Assembly (NCBI RefSeq): GCF_018736145.1
Contig: NZ_CP059997.1
Coordinates: 3,471,501-3,535,500, forward strand
Source: Amycolatopsis sp. CA-230715
Lineage (GTDB): Bacteria; Actinomycetota; Actinomycetes; Mycobacteriales; Pseudonocardiaceae
DNA: 64,000 bases
Direction of reading: 5' to 3'
Part shown: positions 8,611-16,272 of the stretch, piece by piece
Layout of the letters: every line of letters begins with the position of its first letter
How positions within the stretch are numbered: position 1 is the stretch's first letter
Notes under the pieces: model-generated
Databases searched by the model: none
What the model was told of the DNA's origin: nothing
Seen by the model: only the letters and a program-made list of their open reading frames with translations
Made by a program: the position numbers and the translations under genes

Positions 8611-8786
8611 GTGCGGTACGCCTCCCATCACTTCGCGTGGCGACTGGGCCGGTCCGGCCGGAAACCGGTTTGACACTGGCAAAACGTGCAGCGGGCACGC
8701 GAAGTTCCTTCGGAATCCTTGTGCACGAGCGCATCGACGGCAACCGTGCCGACTTGCGGATTCAGGCCCCACGCGCGGGCGCGCCG

Positions 8787-8831
8787 GGTTAGGGTTCCAC
8801 TAGACGCTGCACGAATGAGTGAAACCTAACC
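8787..8831 (+). promoter_or_regulatory. imperfect inverted repeat in the leader of the YVTN gene
   Basis: GGTTAGGGTTCCACT (8787-8801) and AGTGAAACCTAACC (8818-8831) are near-perfect reverse complements (14-15 bp, one bulge) separated by 16 nt and ending three bases before the GGGAGG Shine-Dalgarno of the 8844 gene. In RNA this would form a hairpin next to the RBS; as DNA it could be an operator. No factor can be named. Confidence 0.4.
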
Positions 8832-8843
8832 GTGGGAGGCACC

Positions 8844-9815
8844 ATGGCGCAGGGCGGGATCCTCGGCCGAAGGACCGCGTCGGTCCTGGTCAGCGCGGCT
8901 GTGGTGGCCGCGGTGACGACAGCTCCCGCCCAGGCCTCCCAGGTGGCTCCCATCGGGGTCGGGGACCGGCCCGGTCCCGTCGCGGTGAATTCCGTCACCG
9001 GAACGGTCTACGTCGCCAACGATGGTGACAACACGGTCTCGATCATCGACGCCGGTACCAAGCAGGTGATCGCCTCGGTCCCGGTGGGCGCGCACCCGAC
9101 CGGGATCGCGGTCAACGAGCGCACCAACCGCGCCTACGTGGCCAGCGCCACGGCGGGCACCGTCACGGTGCTCGACGGCGCCACCAACGCGGTGCTCAGC
9201 ACCGTTCCCGCCGGGGACGGCGCGGCCGTGCTCGACGTCGACGAAGCGGCGAACAAGATCTACGTGGGCAGCCAGAAGGACGGCGCGGTCGCGGTGCTCG
9301 ACGGGAACAGCAGCACGCTGACCGCCACCGTGCCAGGCAAGGGCGGCGGGTTCGCGGGCGCGGCCGTGGATTCCGGGCGCAGGCTCGCCTACTTCACCAG
9401 CGTGACGACCGGTGCGGTGGAGATCATGGACACCGCGGCGAACACCTTCGTCGGCACCGCCAAGGTCGGGAAGAGCCCGGCCGGGGTGGCCGTGCACACC
9501 ACCAGCAACACCGTCTACGTCAGCAACGCGGGCATCCACCACCTGTCCGTCGTCGACGGTGCCACGCGCGCCGAGAAGAAGACGATCCTGCTGCGCAGCG
9601 AATCCTCGTCGGTCGCGGTGCACGAGGGCACGAACACCGTCTACACCAACGGCGGCCCGGACGGACTGGTCAAGATCGACGGCGAGAAGGGCGAAATCAC
9701 CGGCGAGCTCACCCTCGGCGTGAACCCCGGCTCGGTCGCGGTCGACCAGCGCACCAAGACCGTGTACGTGACGGATCCGCTGCACGACGTGGTGGACGCG
9801 GTCACGGATTTCTGA
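8844..9815 (+). CDS. secreted YVTN-repeat beta-propeller protein
   Basis: 323 residues. A signal peptide (RTASVLVSAAVVAAVTTAPAQA) is followed by about seven ~40-residue YVTN-type blades, for example GTVYVANDGDNTVSIIDAGT, NRAYVASATAGTVTVLDG and NTVYVSNAGIHHLSVVDG. Such propellers act as extracellular binding or scaffold proteins; no catalytic residues are apparent. ATG 8844 follows GGGAGG by four bases and is chosen over GTG 8832, which lies upstream of that RBS. A 12-bp GC palindrome (9816-9827) follows the stop and may terminate. A second YVTN protein is encoded at 42169. Confidence 0.8.
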   Translation: MAQGGILGRRTASVLVSAAVVAAVTTAPAQASQVAPIGVGDRPGPVAVNSVTGTVYVANDGDNTVSIIDAGTKQVIASVPVGAHPTGIAVNERTNRAYVASATAGTVTVLDGATNAVLSTVPAGDGAAVLDVDEAANKIYVGSQKDGAVAVLDGNSSTLTATVPGKGGGFAGAAVDSGRRLAYFTSVTTGAVEIMDTAANTFVGTAKVGKSPAGVAVHTTSNTVYVSNAGIHHLSVVDGATRAEKKTILLRSESSSVAVHEGTNTVYTNGGPDGLVKIDGEKGEITGELTLGVNPGSVAVDQRTKTVYVTDPLHDVVDAVTDF

Positions 9816-9960
9816 GCCCCGCGGGGCAGCCGAATCCCGGCCGGGGCGGTGTTCCTGCGCGCTCGCGGAATAGTCCGCACGCACCAGTGAATTGACGGTC
9901 GCCGACCGGGCGTGGAACAGTTTTCGCCGCACCCGACGGCGAAAGGGCCCGGTTCCTCCG

Positions 9961-10845
9961 ATGAGCAGAGCGCGCCTGGCCGTGGTGGCGGCGGCCGTTC
10001 TGCTCGGCGCCATGACCGTGGTGCTCGCCTCGGGGCACCTGCCGTGGCCGCGCGGCCGGTGCGGGCTGCCCGCGGTCGCTCCCGCCGGTACGCCGTCGTC
10101 GGCCGTCTCGGCGCCGGACGGCGGCGGGGTGCGCGTCGTGGAACAGGGCTTCAGCCAAGCCGGGCGGGACGGCTCGGTCAGCATCGGCGCACTGGTCGAA
10201 AACACCAGCGGCAGTGTCGCCTACCGCACGCGCGTCGGGTTCCGGCTGTTCGACGCCGCGCACGCCCCGCTGTTCGACGCGCTGCCGGGACAGCACCGGC
10301 TCACCGTCGAAGTGCCGGTGCTGCTCCCCGGCCAGCGCGTCGGCGTCGGGACGACCGCGTTCGCGGCGGCGAAGGCAGCGGTGGCGTCGGTCGAGGTGGC
10401 ACCGGGCACGAGCACCTGGCTGGCCCGCGACGCGCTGGGACGCGGCTTTTCCGCCGTCACCGCCGCCTACTTGTCGACGAAGCACCCCAACCCGAAGGAT
10501 CCGTCCACTGTGGACGTACACTACCGGGAGAAGTCGGTGAACTGCCGCCCGCTGCACGAACGGCTCGCCGCCACGATCTTCCGCGACGCGCAAGGCCGGA
10601 TCGTCGGCGGCACGCTCGACCGCCCCGGCCAGCCGACCGTGTTCCACGACGAACGGGGAACCGAGCTCTACCGCGAGTCGAAACGGCCCACGAGCCGGAG
10701 CTGCGCGCGGGGCGAACGGGAAATCTGGGTCACCCCGGGAAGCCCGGCGCCACCGGGCGCGGAGGACGCGCGAACGGAGATCTACCCGTACTGCGACCTC
10801 GCGCGACCGCGGTACCCCGGACAACCGGGGGATCCCGCGAACTAG
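9961..10845 (+). CDS. membrane-anchored or secreted hypothetical protein
   Basis: 294 residues from ATG 9961. One N-terminal hydrophobic segment (LAVVAAAVLLGAMTVVLASG) is followed by an extracytoplasmic region with a FxxAGRDGSVSIGALVENTS-type Ig-like strand pattern (about 55-150), resembling FxLYD or DUF-type beta-sandwiches that hold a conserved NxS in the ALVENTSG loop. The C-terminal third is Pro/Arg rich with spaced Cys residues (CRPLHER, SCARGERE, YCDLARP) that could form disulfides. I do not recognise a specific family. A GAAAGGG lies upstream; the longer frame from 9892 would put a basic tail before the hydrophobic segment. Confidence 0.6.
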   Translation: MSRARLAVVAAAVLLGAMTVVLASGHLPWPRGRCGLPAVAPAGTPSSAVSAPDGGGVRVVEQGFSQAGRDGSVSIGALVENTSGSVAYRTRVGFRLFDAAHAPLFDALPGQHRLTVEVPVLLPGQRVGVGTTAFAAAKAAVASVEVAPGTSTWLARDALGRGFSAVTAAYLSTKHPNPKDPSTVDVHYREKSVNCRPLHERLAATIFRDAQGRIVGGTLDRPGQPTVFHDERGTELYRESKRPTSRSCARGEREIWVTPGSPAPPGAEDARTEIYPYCDLARPRYPGQPGDPAN

Positions 10846-10948
10846 CCGGTGGCTGCCTGCTGCTCCGAAAGCAACAGCGATCCGCACGGATCGTGGTGAG
10901 TTCGGCGGCGCAGTCCGGATCCCGAGCACCCGGGGAGCACGCCGTTGA

Positions 10949-11149
10949 TCCCCGAAGGCCACCTTCGGGGACTCTGACGCCGCTTTCTCGGCCCTCGCGG
11001 GTGTGCGGGAGGGCCTGCACATGCCCCGAAGGTGGCCTTCGGGGCGTTAGACGCCGCGAATCCACCCCTCGCGCGCTCGACTGCCGCGGGAGCCGCGCCC
11101 TGAAGGTGGCGTTCGGGGCATCTATGTCCCCGAAGGTCACTTTCGGGGA
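10949..11149 (-). repeat. four-palindrome repeat element, reverse orientation (spacing 74-74-30)
   Basis: Palindromes of 23 bp lie at 10949-10971, 11023-11045, 11097-11119 and 11127-11149. Reverse-complemented, the order and spacing (30-74-74) and much of the 51-bp spacer sequence match the element at 12754-12954. The outer base pair is T-A in the first and last copies and G-C in the middle ones, so both arms changed together in those two. The copy at 11097 has a one-base lesion (GCCCTGAA). The last palindrome extends outward to 31 bp. The 486-bp gap 10846-11331 contains only this element and the family-B repeat. Confidence 0.85.
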
Positions 11150-11201
11150 CATAGCGACCGGGACTCGCTCGCGTCGCTGGCTGCCCGCGGGCGGCGAATG
11201 C

Positions 11202-11324
11202 CCCCTGGCCACCATGAGGGCACTGAGCGCCCGAAACCCCGCCCTCGCAACGACATCCCGGCCGCGAAAACCCGCGACGGTATGCGGTGATGGCCACCAT
11301 CACGGCATTGAGTGCCGTGTTCAG
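11202..11324 (+). repeat. family-B composite repeat, left part interrupted by the IS
   Basis: This ~123-bp block contains CACTGAGCGCCCGAAACC, then GCCCTCGCAACG, and ends GGCCACCATCACGGC then ATTGAGTGCCGTGTTCAG. It is clearly homologous to 39540-39665. A further piece (CACGGCATTGAGTGCCGT then CAAGGTGGCC) resumes at 12665 on the other side of the IS481 element, so the IS sits in or beside this repeat. Confidence 0.7.
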
Positions 11325-12664
11325 TATCAGCTGTTTTGACACAGTTTGTGTATCGCAGCATGTGACACACCCGGGTCGGGTGATGTTGCATGATCTGCCG
11401 CCTGACCGGCGTTGTGGTGAGGGCCATGACGCGGAATGGGACGATCATGCGATTCGTGGACGCGATGCTGACGGCTGAAGTGCCGGTTGAGAACGTGTCG
11501 GCGTGGTGCCGGGAGCATGGTGTCGATAGGCGGACGTTCTATCGGCACCGTGCCCGGATCCAGGCCGAGGGGCAGTGGCGGCGGCGGTCGACCCGGCCCA
11601 AGACCGTGCGGCATGCTACGGCGGAGCCGGTCGTGGCTGTCGTGCTGCGGCTGCGGAAGGAGCTGAAACCGGACAACGGGGCGGACCCGATCCGCGATCG
11701 GCTTCTGGAGTTGGCCGCCGAGCGGGACTGGGCCGGACGGGGCTGGCCTGTCCCGTCGCGGGCCACGATCAACCGGATCCTGTCCCGGCACGGGCTGGCC
11801 GAGTCCAACCCCCGTAAGCGGCCCCGGTCCTCCTACCGTCGGTTCAGCTATGCCCGGCCGCGGGACTGCTACCAGATCGACGCCACCGAGGTCATCCTCG
11901 CCGGCGGGGCCACGGTGGTGGTGTTCGAGGTCCTCGACGACTGCACGCGCATGCTGGTGGCCAATCACGCCGCCGAGGCCGAAACCTCCCGTGCCGCGAT
12001 CACCGCGATCACCGCGGCCATCACCGACCATGGTGCGCCCGCGATCGTGTTGTCCGACAACGGATCCGCGTTCACCTCACGCGGCCGCCACCCCAACGCC
12101 GGGCCATCGGCGTTCGCCCGCACCGTCACCGGCCACGGCTGCAGGCTGATCCATTCCAGCCCCTACCACCCGCAGACCTGCGGCAAGGTCGAACGCCACC
12201 ACCAGACCTTCAAACGCTGGCTGGATCACCAACCCATCCAACCCGCGACCCTGACCGAACTCCGCACCCTGCTCGAGGTCTACCGCGAGCACTACAACCA
12301 CCGCCGCCACAGCGCCCTTGGCCGGCAAACCCCCACCCATGCCTGGACCACCAGCGACAGCCACGGCGGACCCCAGCACCTGCCCGTCCAGGACGACGCC
12401 ACCGTGCACCGCCTCAAAGTCAGCACCACCGGCACGGTCAACCTCGGCAAACACGCCCGGCTACGGATCGGCACCGCCCACGCCGGACACACCATCACCA
12501 TCATCCGTGACAGCGACCGGGCCACCGCCTACACCAGCGACGGCGACCCGATCGGCCACATCCACCTCGACCACACCAAGACCTACCAAGGCCAACTCAC
12601 CCCAGCCGCCTAACCTGTGTCACAACAACCGAGACAAACCTGCGGCAGAACTACCGAGACACGA
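11319..12664 (+). mobile_element. IS481-family insertion sequence
   Basis: One DDE transposase gene lies between inverted ends. TGTTTTGACACAGTTT (11332-11347) and the reverse complement of AACCTGTGTCACAACA (12612-12627) match at about 14 of 16 positions. Outside the right IR are two ACCGAGACA repeats 25 bp apart (12628-12636, 12653-12661), plausible transposase-binding sites. An 18-bp direct repeat, CACGGCATTGAGTGCCGT, flanks the stated limits (11301-11318 and 12665-12682). It may be a target duplication, but this motif belongs to the local repeat family, so it could pre-date insertion. The transposase looks intact, so recent arrival is likely. Confidence 0.75.
11426..12613 (+). CDS. IS481-family DDE transposase
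   Basis: 395 residues from ATG 11426. An N-terminal helix-turn-helix (VPVENVSAWCREHGVDRRTF) is followed by an rve integrase core with catalytic Asp in YQIDATEV (D152), Asp in VLSDNGSAF (D211) and Glu in CGKVERHHQTF (E256). The C-terminal NHRRHSALGRQTP is typical of IS481/IS3-related enzymes. No frameshift is needed, as expected for IS481 rather than IS3. ATG 11447 (MRFVDAMLTAEV, preceded by GGAATGGGA) is an equally possible start, and a longer frame begins at 11390. Confidence 0.92.
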   Translation: MTRNGTIMRFVDAMLTAEVPVENVSAWCREHGVDRRTFYRHRARIQAEGQWRRRSTRPKTVRHATAEPVVAVVLRLRKELKPDNGADPIRDRLLELAAERDWAGRGWPVPSRATINRILSRHGLAESNPRKRPRSSYRRFSYARPRDCYQIDATEVILAGGATVVVFEVLDDCTRMLVANHAAEAETSRAAITAITAAITDHGAPAIVLSDNGSAFTSRGRHPNAGPSAFARTVTGHGCRLIHSSPYHPQTCGKVERHHQTFKRWLDHQPIQPATLTELRTLLEVYREHYNHRRHSALGRQTPTHAWTTSDSHGGPQHLPVQDDATVHRLKVSTTGTVNLGKHARLRIGTAHAGHTITIIRDSDRATAYTSDGDPIGHIHLDHTKTYQGQLTPAA

Positions 12665-12753
12665 CACGGCATTGAGTGCCGTCAAGGTGGCCATCAGGGG
12701 ACGAGCGCCCCCGCGAACCTCTGCCCCCACTCGGCGGCGAGCCGCTCCGGGAC

Positions 12754-12954
12754 GCCCCGAAAGTGGCCTTCGGGGCGGTAGATGCCCCGAAAGTCACCTT
12801 CGGGGCATGAGCGGCCCAGATGGCGGGCGTGCGAGGGGTGGATTTGTGTCATCTAGCGCCCCGAAGGCCACCTTCGGGGCATCAGCAGCCCCGCCCGCAC
12901 ACCCGCGAGGGCCGGGAAAGTGGCGCTAGATTCCCCGAAGGTCACTTTCGGGGC
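12754..12954 (+). repeat. four-palindrome repeat element, forward orientation (spacing 30-74-74)
   Basis: Palindromes lie at 12754-12776, 12784-12806, 12858-12880 and 12932-12954, with spacers of 7, 51 and 51 bp. The second spacer carries TGCGAGGGGTGGATT and a CTAG-type end. The third carries CCCGCACACCCGCGAGGGCC and AAAGTGGCGC. These spacer sequences recur at 10972-11096 (reverse) and 63879-64000 (forward). The 419-bp gap 12614-13032 holds only this element, IS end sequence and family-B sequence before the promoter of the BtrH-like gene. Confidence 0.88.
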
Positions 12955-13032
12955 ACGCTCGCCCACCCGCGAGGGTCGCGGTGACCTGGGACTTCACGCG
13001 GAGGAGCATCCGGGCGCGGTTACCGTGAGGGT

Positions 13033-14151
13033 ATGTACCAGCTCAGGGGCGGCCGCCAGCCCGACGTGTCGGCTCTGGCGCACGTGCTCGCCCACCGCGG
13101 CACCGAGGTCACCGAGCCGTTGTTGTTCGCGGCGTCCGGCGGTATCGGCGCGAGCTACCACCTGTCGGAGTTCACCCACGACGGCAGCAAGCCGCTGACG
13201 CTCGGGTTCCGCGCGCATCCCCGCGAGCCGCTCGCCTGGATCCGGTCCACTGTGGAGCGGTTGAAGCTCGAAGCGGACATCGAGACCACCGGGCGCGCGA
13301 AGGCGGCCGCGAAGAAGCTCGGCGCCGCGCTCGATTCGGGCGAGCCCGTGATCGTCCTGCCCGACCGGTACACCGCGGGCTACTGGCACCTGCCGCCGAG
13401 CGCGGACGGCGCGGGCGGGCACTTCGTCGTCGCGTACCGCGAGGACGGCAAAGTGCTCGTCGACGACCGGAACCTGGAGCCGATCGAGGTCGAGCGGGCC
13501 GTACTGGACCGGGCCCGTGCTCGAATCGGCGCCGACAAGAACGTGACGGTGCTGGTACGTTCCGGTGAATTCGGCGATCTCGCCGACGCGGTGCGCCGCG
13601 GGCTCCGAGAGTGCGTGAAACAGAAACCCGATTGGGCCAAGTGGGCGAAACTGCTGACCGACCGGAAAGCGGGCAAGGGCTGGCCGGCGGTGTTCAAGGA
13701 CCGGCGGGGTTTGGTCGGGGCGTTGCTCTCGGTGGCCGAAGGCGTTGATCCGTCCGGCCCTGCCGGAGGGCACCTCCGCGACTTGTTCGCCGACGCCATC
13801 GACGAAGCGGCCGAACTGCTCGACCTCCCGGTGCTCGCCGAGCAGTCGGCGCGGTGGCGCGAAATCGGGCAGTGCTGGCTCGATCTCGGCGATCTCGCGC
13901 TGAGCGGCGAAAACACCGAGTTCGCCTGGCTGCGGGAGCTCTCGCGGACGATGGCGAACGGCGTGCGCACCGGTGAGGACGTCACCGAAAGCGCGGCCGA
14001 ACTCGCGCGGATGCGCGCGCACTACGACGCCGAGGCGCCGTTCACCGCGGAAGAAGCGAGTCGGTTGTTCACCGACATGGCAATTCGGCTGACTGATATT
14101 CACCACGCGGAAAGCGAATCGATCATCGCGCTTTCCGAAGCGCTGAACTGA
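13033..14151 (+). CDS. BtrH N-terminal domain / DUF4872-like protein
   Basis: 372 residues. The first ~140 (SALAHVLAHRGTEVTEPLLFAASGGIGASY, then VIVLPDRYTAGYWHLPPS and GGHFVVAYREDGKVLVDDRN) follow the papain-like BtrH_N pattern. The helical C-terminal half (about 165-365) matches DUF4872. BtrH in butirosin biosynthesis transfers an aminoacyl group from a carrier protein to an aminoglycoside. As I recall, family members open with an HC pair before the ALxNxL helix; here the corresponding residues look like QP, so the nucleophile may be missing and the activity changed. RBS GTGAGGG precedes ATG 13033. No carrier protein or biosynthetic partner is adjacent. Confidence 0.7.
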   Translation: MYQLRGGRQPDVSALAHVLAHRGTEVTEPLLFAASGGIGASYHLSEFTHDGSKPLTLGFRAHPREPLAWIRSTVERLKLEADIETTGRAKAAAKKLGAALDSGEPVIVLPDRYTAGYWHLPPSADGAGGHFVVAYREDGKVLVDDRNLEPIEVERAVLDRARARIGADKNVTVLVRSGEFGDLADAVRRGLRECVKQKPDWAKWAKLLTDRKAGKGWPAVFKDRRGLVGALLSVAEGVDPSGPAGGHLRDLFADAIDEAAELLDLPVLAEQSARWREIGQCWLDLGDLALSGENTEFAWLRELSRTMANGVRTGEDVTESAAELARMRAHYDAEAPFTAEEASRLFTDMAIRLTDIHHAESESIIALSEALN

Positions 14152-14177
14152 AGCCGAAGTAACAACAACGACAGCGC

Positions 14178-14206
14178 TGTAACGACCAGCGCGGGGCCAG
14201 CGAATC
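14178..14206 (+). promoter_or_regulatory. possible ECF-type promoter upstream of the sugar operon
   Basis: TGTAAC (14178-14183) and CGAATC (14201-14206) are separated by 17 bp, 55 bp before the start of the 14261 gene. They resemble the TGTAAC-N16-CGATTC elements upstream of both leftward exopolysaccharide operons, but with longer spacing and one mismatch. Confidence 0.3.
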
Positions 14207-14260
14207 AGAAGTCGTCCACGGCAGTTCGGCCGTCGGGCAATTCCTAGCCCGGAGGATCCC

Positions 14261-15289
14261 GTGGAACGCATTGGCCTCGCGGTCGTCGGCGCCGGTTACT
14301 GGGGACCCAATCTCGTCCGCAACGCGCAGCAGACCCCCGCGCTGCGCCTGCGCTACCTGTGCGACCTCGACGTGGACCGCGCGCGCCGCGTGCTCGGCGA
14401 CTACTCGACGGTCAGGGTCTCCGGCTCGCTCGACGAGGTGCTCGAAGATCCCGAGGTGCACGCCGTCGCCATCGCCACCCCGGCGGGCACGCACCTGAAA
14501 GTCGCGCTCCAAGCGCTCGAAGCGGGCAAGCACGTCCTGGTGGAAAAGCCCCTCGCGGCGAACTTCTCGGAGGGCCGAAGGCTCGTCGAGGCCGCCGAGG
14601 AACGCGGGCTGACGCTGATGCTCGACCACACCTACTGCTACACCCCGGCCGTCAGCCGCCTGCGGGAACTCGTGCGCGGCGGCGAACTCGGCGACGTCCA
14701 GTACCTCGATTCGGTGCGCATCAACCTCGGGCTCGTGCAACCCGACGTGGACGTCCTGTGGGATCTCGCGCCGCACGACCTTTCGGTGTTCGACGCGATC
14801 CTGCCCGACGGCGTCGCGGCCGAAGCCGTCGCGGCGCACGGGTCGGACCCGATCGGCGCCGGGCACGCCTGCGTCGCGCACCTGACCATCCGGCTCACCG
14901 GCGGCGCGATGGCGCACGTGCACGTGAACTGGTTGTCACCGACCAAGATCAGGACCATGGTGATCGGCGGGTCGAGCCGGACCGTGGTGTGGGACGACCT
15001 CAACCCCGGCCAGCGACTGTCCATTTACGACAGAGGGGTGGACAGGACGGCCGACCGCGAGCAGGCGCTCATCTCCTACCGGGTCGGCGACATGGTCGCC
15101 CCCGCGCTCACCGAGCGGGAAGCGCTGCGCGCGGTGATGGCCGAGTTCGCCGGTTCGATCACCGAAGGCCGCGCCCCGCTCACCGACGGCCGCGCGGGCC
15201 TTCGGGTGCTCGCCCTGCTCGAAGCCGCCTCCGAAAGCCTTCGCGCGGGCGGCACCTTCGTCGACGTACGACAGGAGATCCTCGCGTGA
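14261..15289 (+). CDS. Gfo/Idh/MocA-family NAD-dependent sugar dehydrogenase (WlbA/WbpB-like)
   Basis: 342 residues. A Rossmann motif VVGAGYWGPNL (8-18), the MocA signature EKPLAAN (E95-K96-P97) and an active-site PHDLSVFD (H172) are present. The overall pattern resembles WlbA/WbpB, which oxidise C3 of UDP-GlcNAc-uronic acid so that an aminotransferase can install a 3-amino group. RBS CGGAGG precedes GTG 14261. It is the first gene of a tight operon: its TGA overlaps the GTG of the epimerase. WbpE- and WbpD-like genes lie at 23-24.8 kb. A UDP-sugar 6-dehydrogenase that would make its presumed substrate was not found in the window. Confidence 0.85.
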   Translation: MERIGLAVVGAGYWGPNLVRNAQQTPALRLRYLCDLDVDRARRVLGDYSTVRVSGSLDEVLEDPEVHAVAIATPAGTHLKVALQALEAGKHVLVEKPLAANFSEGRRLVEAAEERGLTLMLDHTYCYTPAVSRLRELVRGGELGDVQYLDSVRINLGLVQPDVDVLWDLAPHDLSVFDAILPDGVAAEAVAAHGSDPIGAGHACVAHLTIRLTGGAMAHVHVNWLSPTKIRTMVIGGSSRTVVWDDLNPGQRLSIYDRGVDRTADREQALISYRVGDMVAPALTEREALRAVMAEFAGSITEGRAPLTDGRAGLRVLALLEAASESLRAGGTFVDVRQEILA

Positions 15290-16272
15290 GCGTGAGTTCC
15301 GCACAACCTCTTGACGGCCAGCGGATCCTGGTCACCGGCGGCGCCGGGACCATCGGCTCGGCGATCGTCGACCAGCTCGCCGCGGCGGGCGCGGCCGAGA
15401 TCGTGGTGCTGGACAACCTCGTCCGCGGCCGCCGCGCGAACCTCGCCGAGGCCGCGTCCGCGCTGGGCGGGAAGCTCCGGCTCGTCGAAGGCGACATCAA
15501 CGACGCCGGGCTCGTGCACGAGCTGGCCGCGCGCAAGGACGTCGTCTTCCACCTCGCCGCGCTGCGCATCACGCAGTGCGCCGAACAGCCGCGGCTCGCA
15601 CTGGAGTCCCTTGTGGACGGAACGTTCACGGTGCTGGAAGCCGCCGTCGCGGCGGGGGTGAAGAAAGTCGTCGCGTCCTCCTCGGCGTCGGTCTACGGGC
15701 TCGCCGAGACCTTCCCCACCGACGAGCGGCACCACCCGTACAACAACGACACGTTCTACGGGGCCGCGAAAACCTTCAACGAAGGCATGTTGCGCAGCTT
15801 CCACGCGATGTACGGGCTCGACTACGTCGCACTGCGGTACTTCAACGTGTACGGCCCGCGGATGGACGTGCACGGCCTCTACACCGAGGTGCTGATCCGC
15901 TGGATGGAACGGATCGCGCGCGGCGAGGCGCCGCTCATCTTCGGCGACGGCGCGCAGACGATGGACTTCGTGCACGTCCACGACATCGCGCGGGCGAACC
16001 TCCTGGCGGCGCGGGCGCCGGTCACCGACAAGGTGTACAACATCGCGACGTCCACCGAGACCAGTCTCGCCGAACTGGCGTCGAGCCTGCTGTCCGCGAT
16101 GGACTCCGATCTCGTCCCCGAGCACGGGCCCGAGCGCGCGGTCAACGGCGTCACCCGCAGGCTCGCGGACATCTCGGCCGCGGCCCGCGATCTCGGGTGG
16201 AAGCCGGAAATCGGCCTCGACGACGGCCTTCGCGGGCTGGTCGCCTGGTGGCGGGAGAACCGCGAACCGTGA
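15286..16272 (+). CDS. NAD-dependent nucleotide-sugar epimerase/dehydratase (extended SDR)
   Basis: 328 residues from GTG 15286, overlapping the upstream stop by 4 bp. The NAD-binding TGGAGTIG (17-24), the ASSSASVYG strand and the catalytic Y158-x3-K162 are intact, and RYFNVYGPRMD is typical of UDP-GlcNAc or UDP-glucose 4-epimerase-like enzymes of O-antigen loci. It probably inverts or dehydrates a nucleotide sugar, but the substrate is undetermined. Translational coupling on both sides (GTGA overlaps) places it functionally between the dehydrogenase and the aminotransferase. Confidence 0.85.
   Translation: MSVSSAQPLDGQRILVTGGAGTIGSAIVDQLAAAGAAEIVVLDNLVRGRRANLAEAASALGGKLRLVEGDINDAGLVHELAARKDVVFHLAALRITQCAEQPRLALESLVDGTFTVLEAAVAAGVKKVVASSSASVYGLAETFPTDERHHPYNNDTFYGAAKTFNEGMLRSFHAMYGLDYVALRYFNVYGPRMDVHGLYTEVLIRWMERIARGEAPLIFGDGAQTMDFVHVHDIARANLLAARAPVTDKVYNIATSTETSLAELASSLLSAMDSDLVPEHGPERAVNGVTRRLADISAAARDLGWKPEIGLDDGLRGLVAWWRENREP

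Noticed and set aside
10949..12954. Could the regular palindromes be a CRISPR array?
   Set aside because: The spacers (7 and 51 bp) are conserved between copies rather than unique, the repeats are themselves palindromes, and there are no cas genes.
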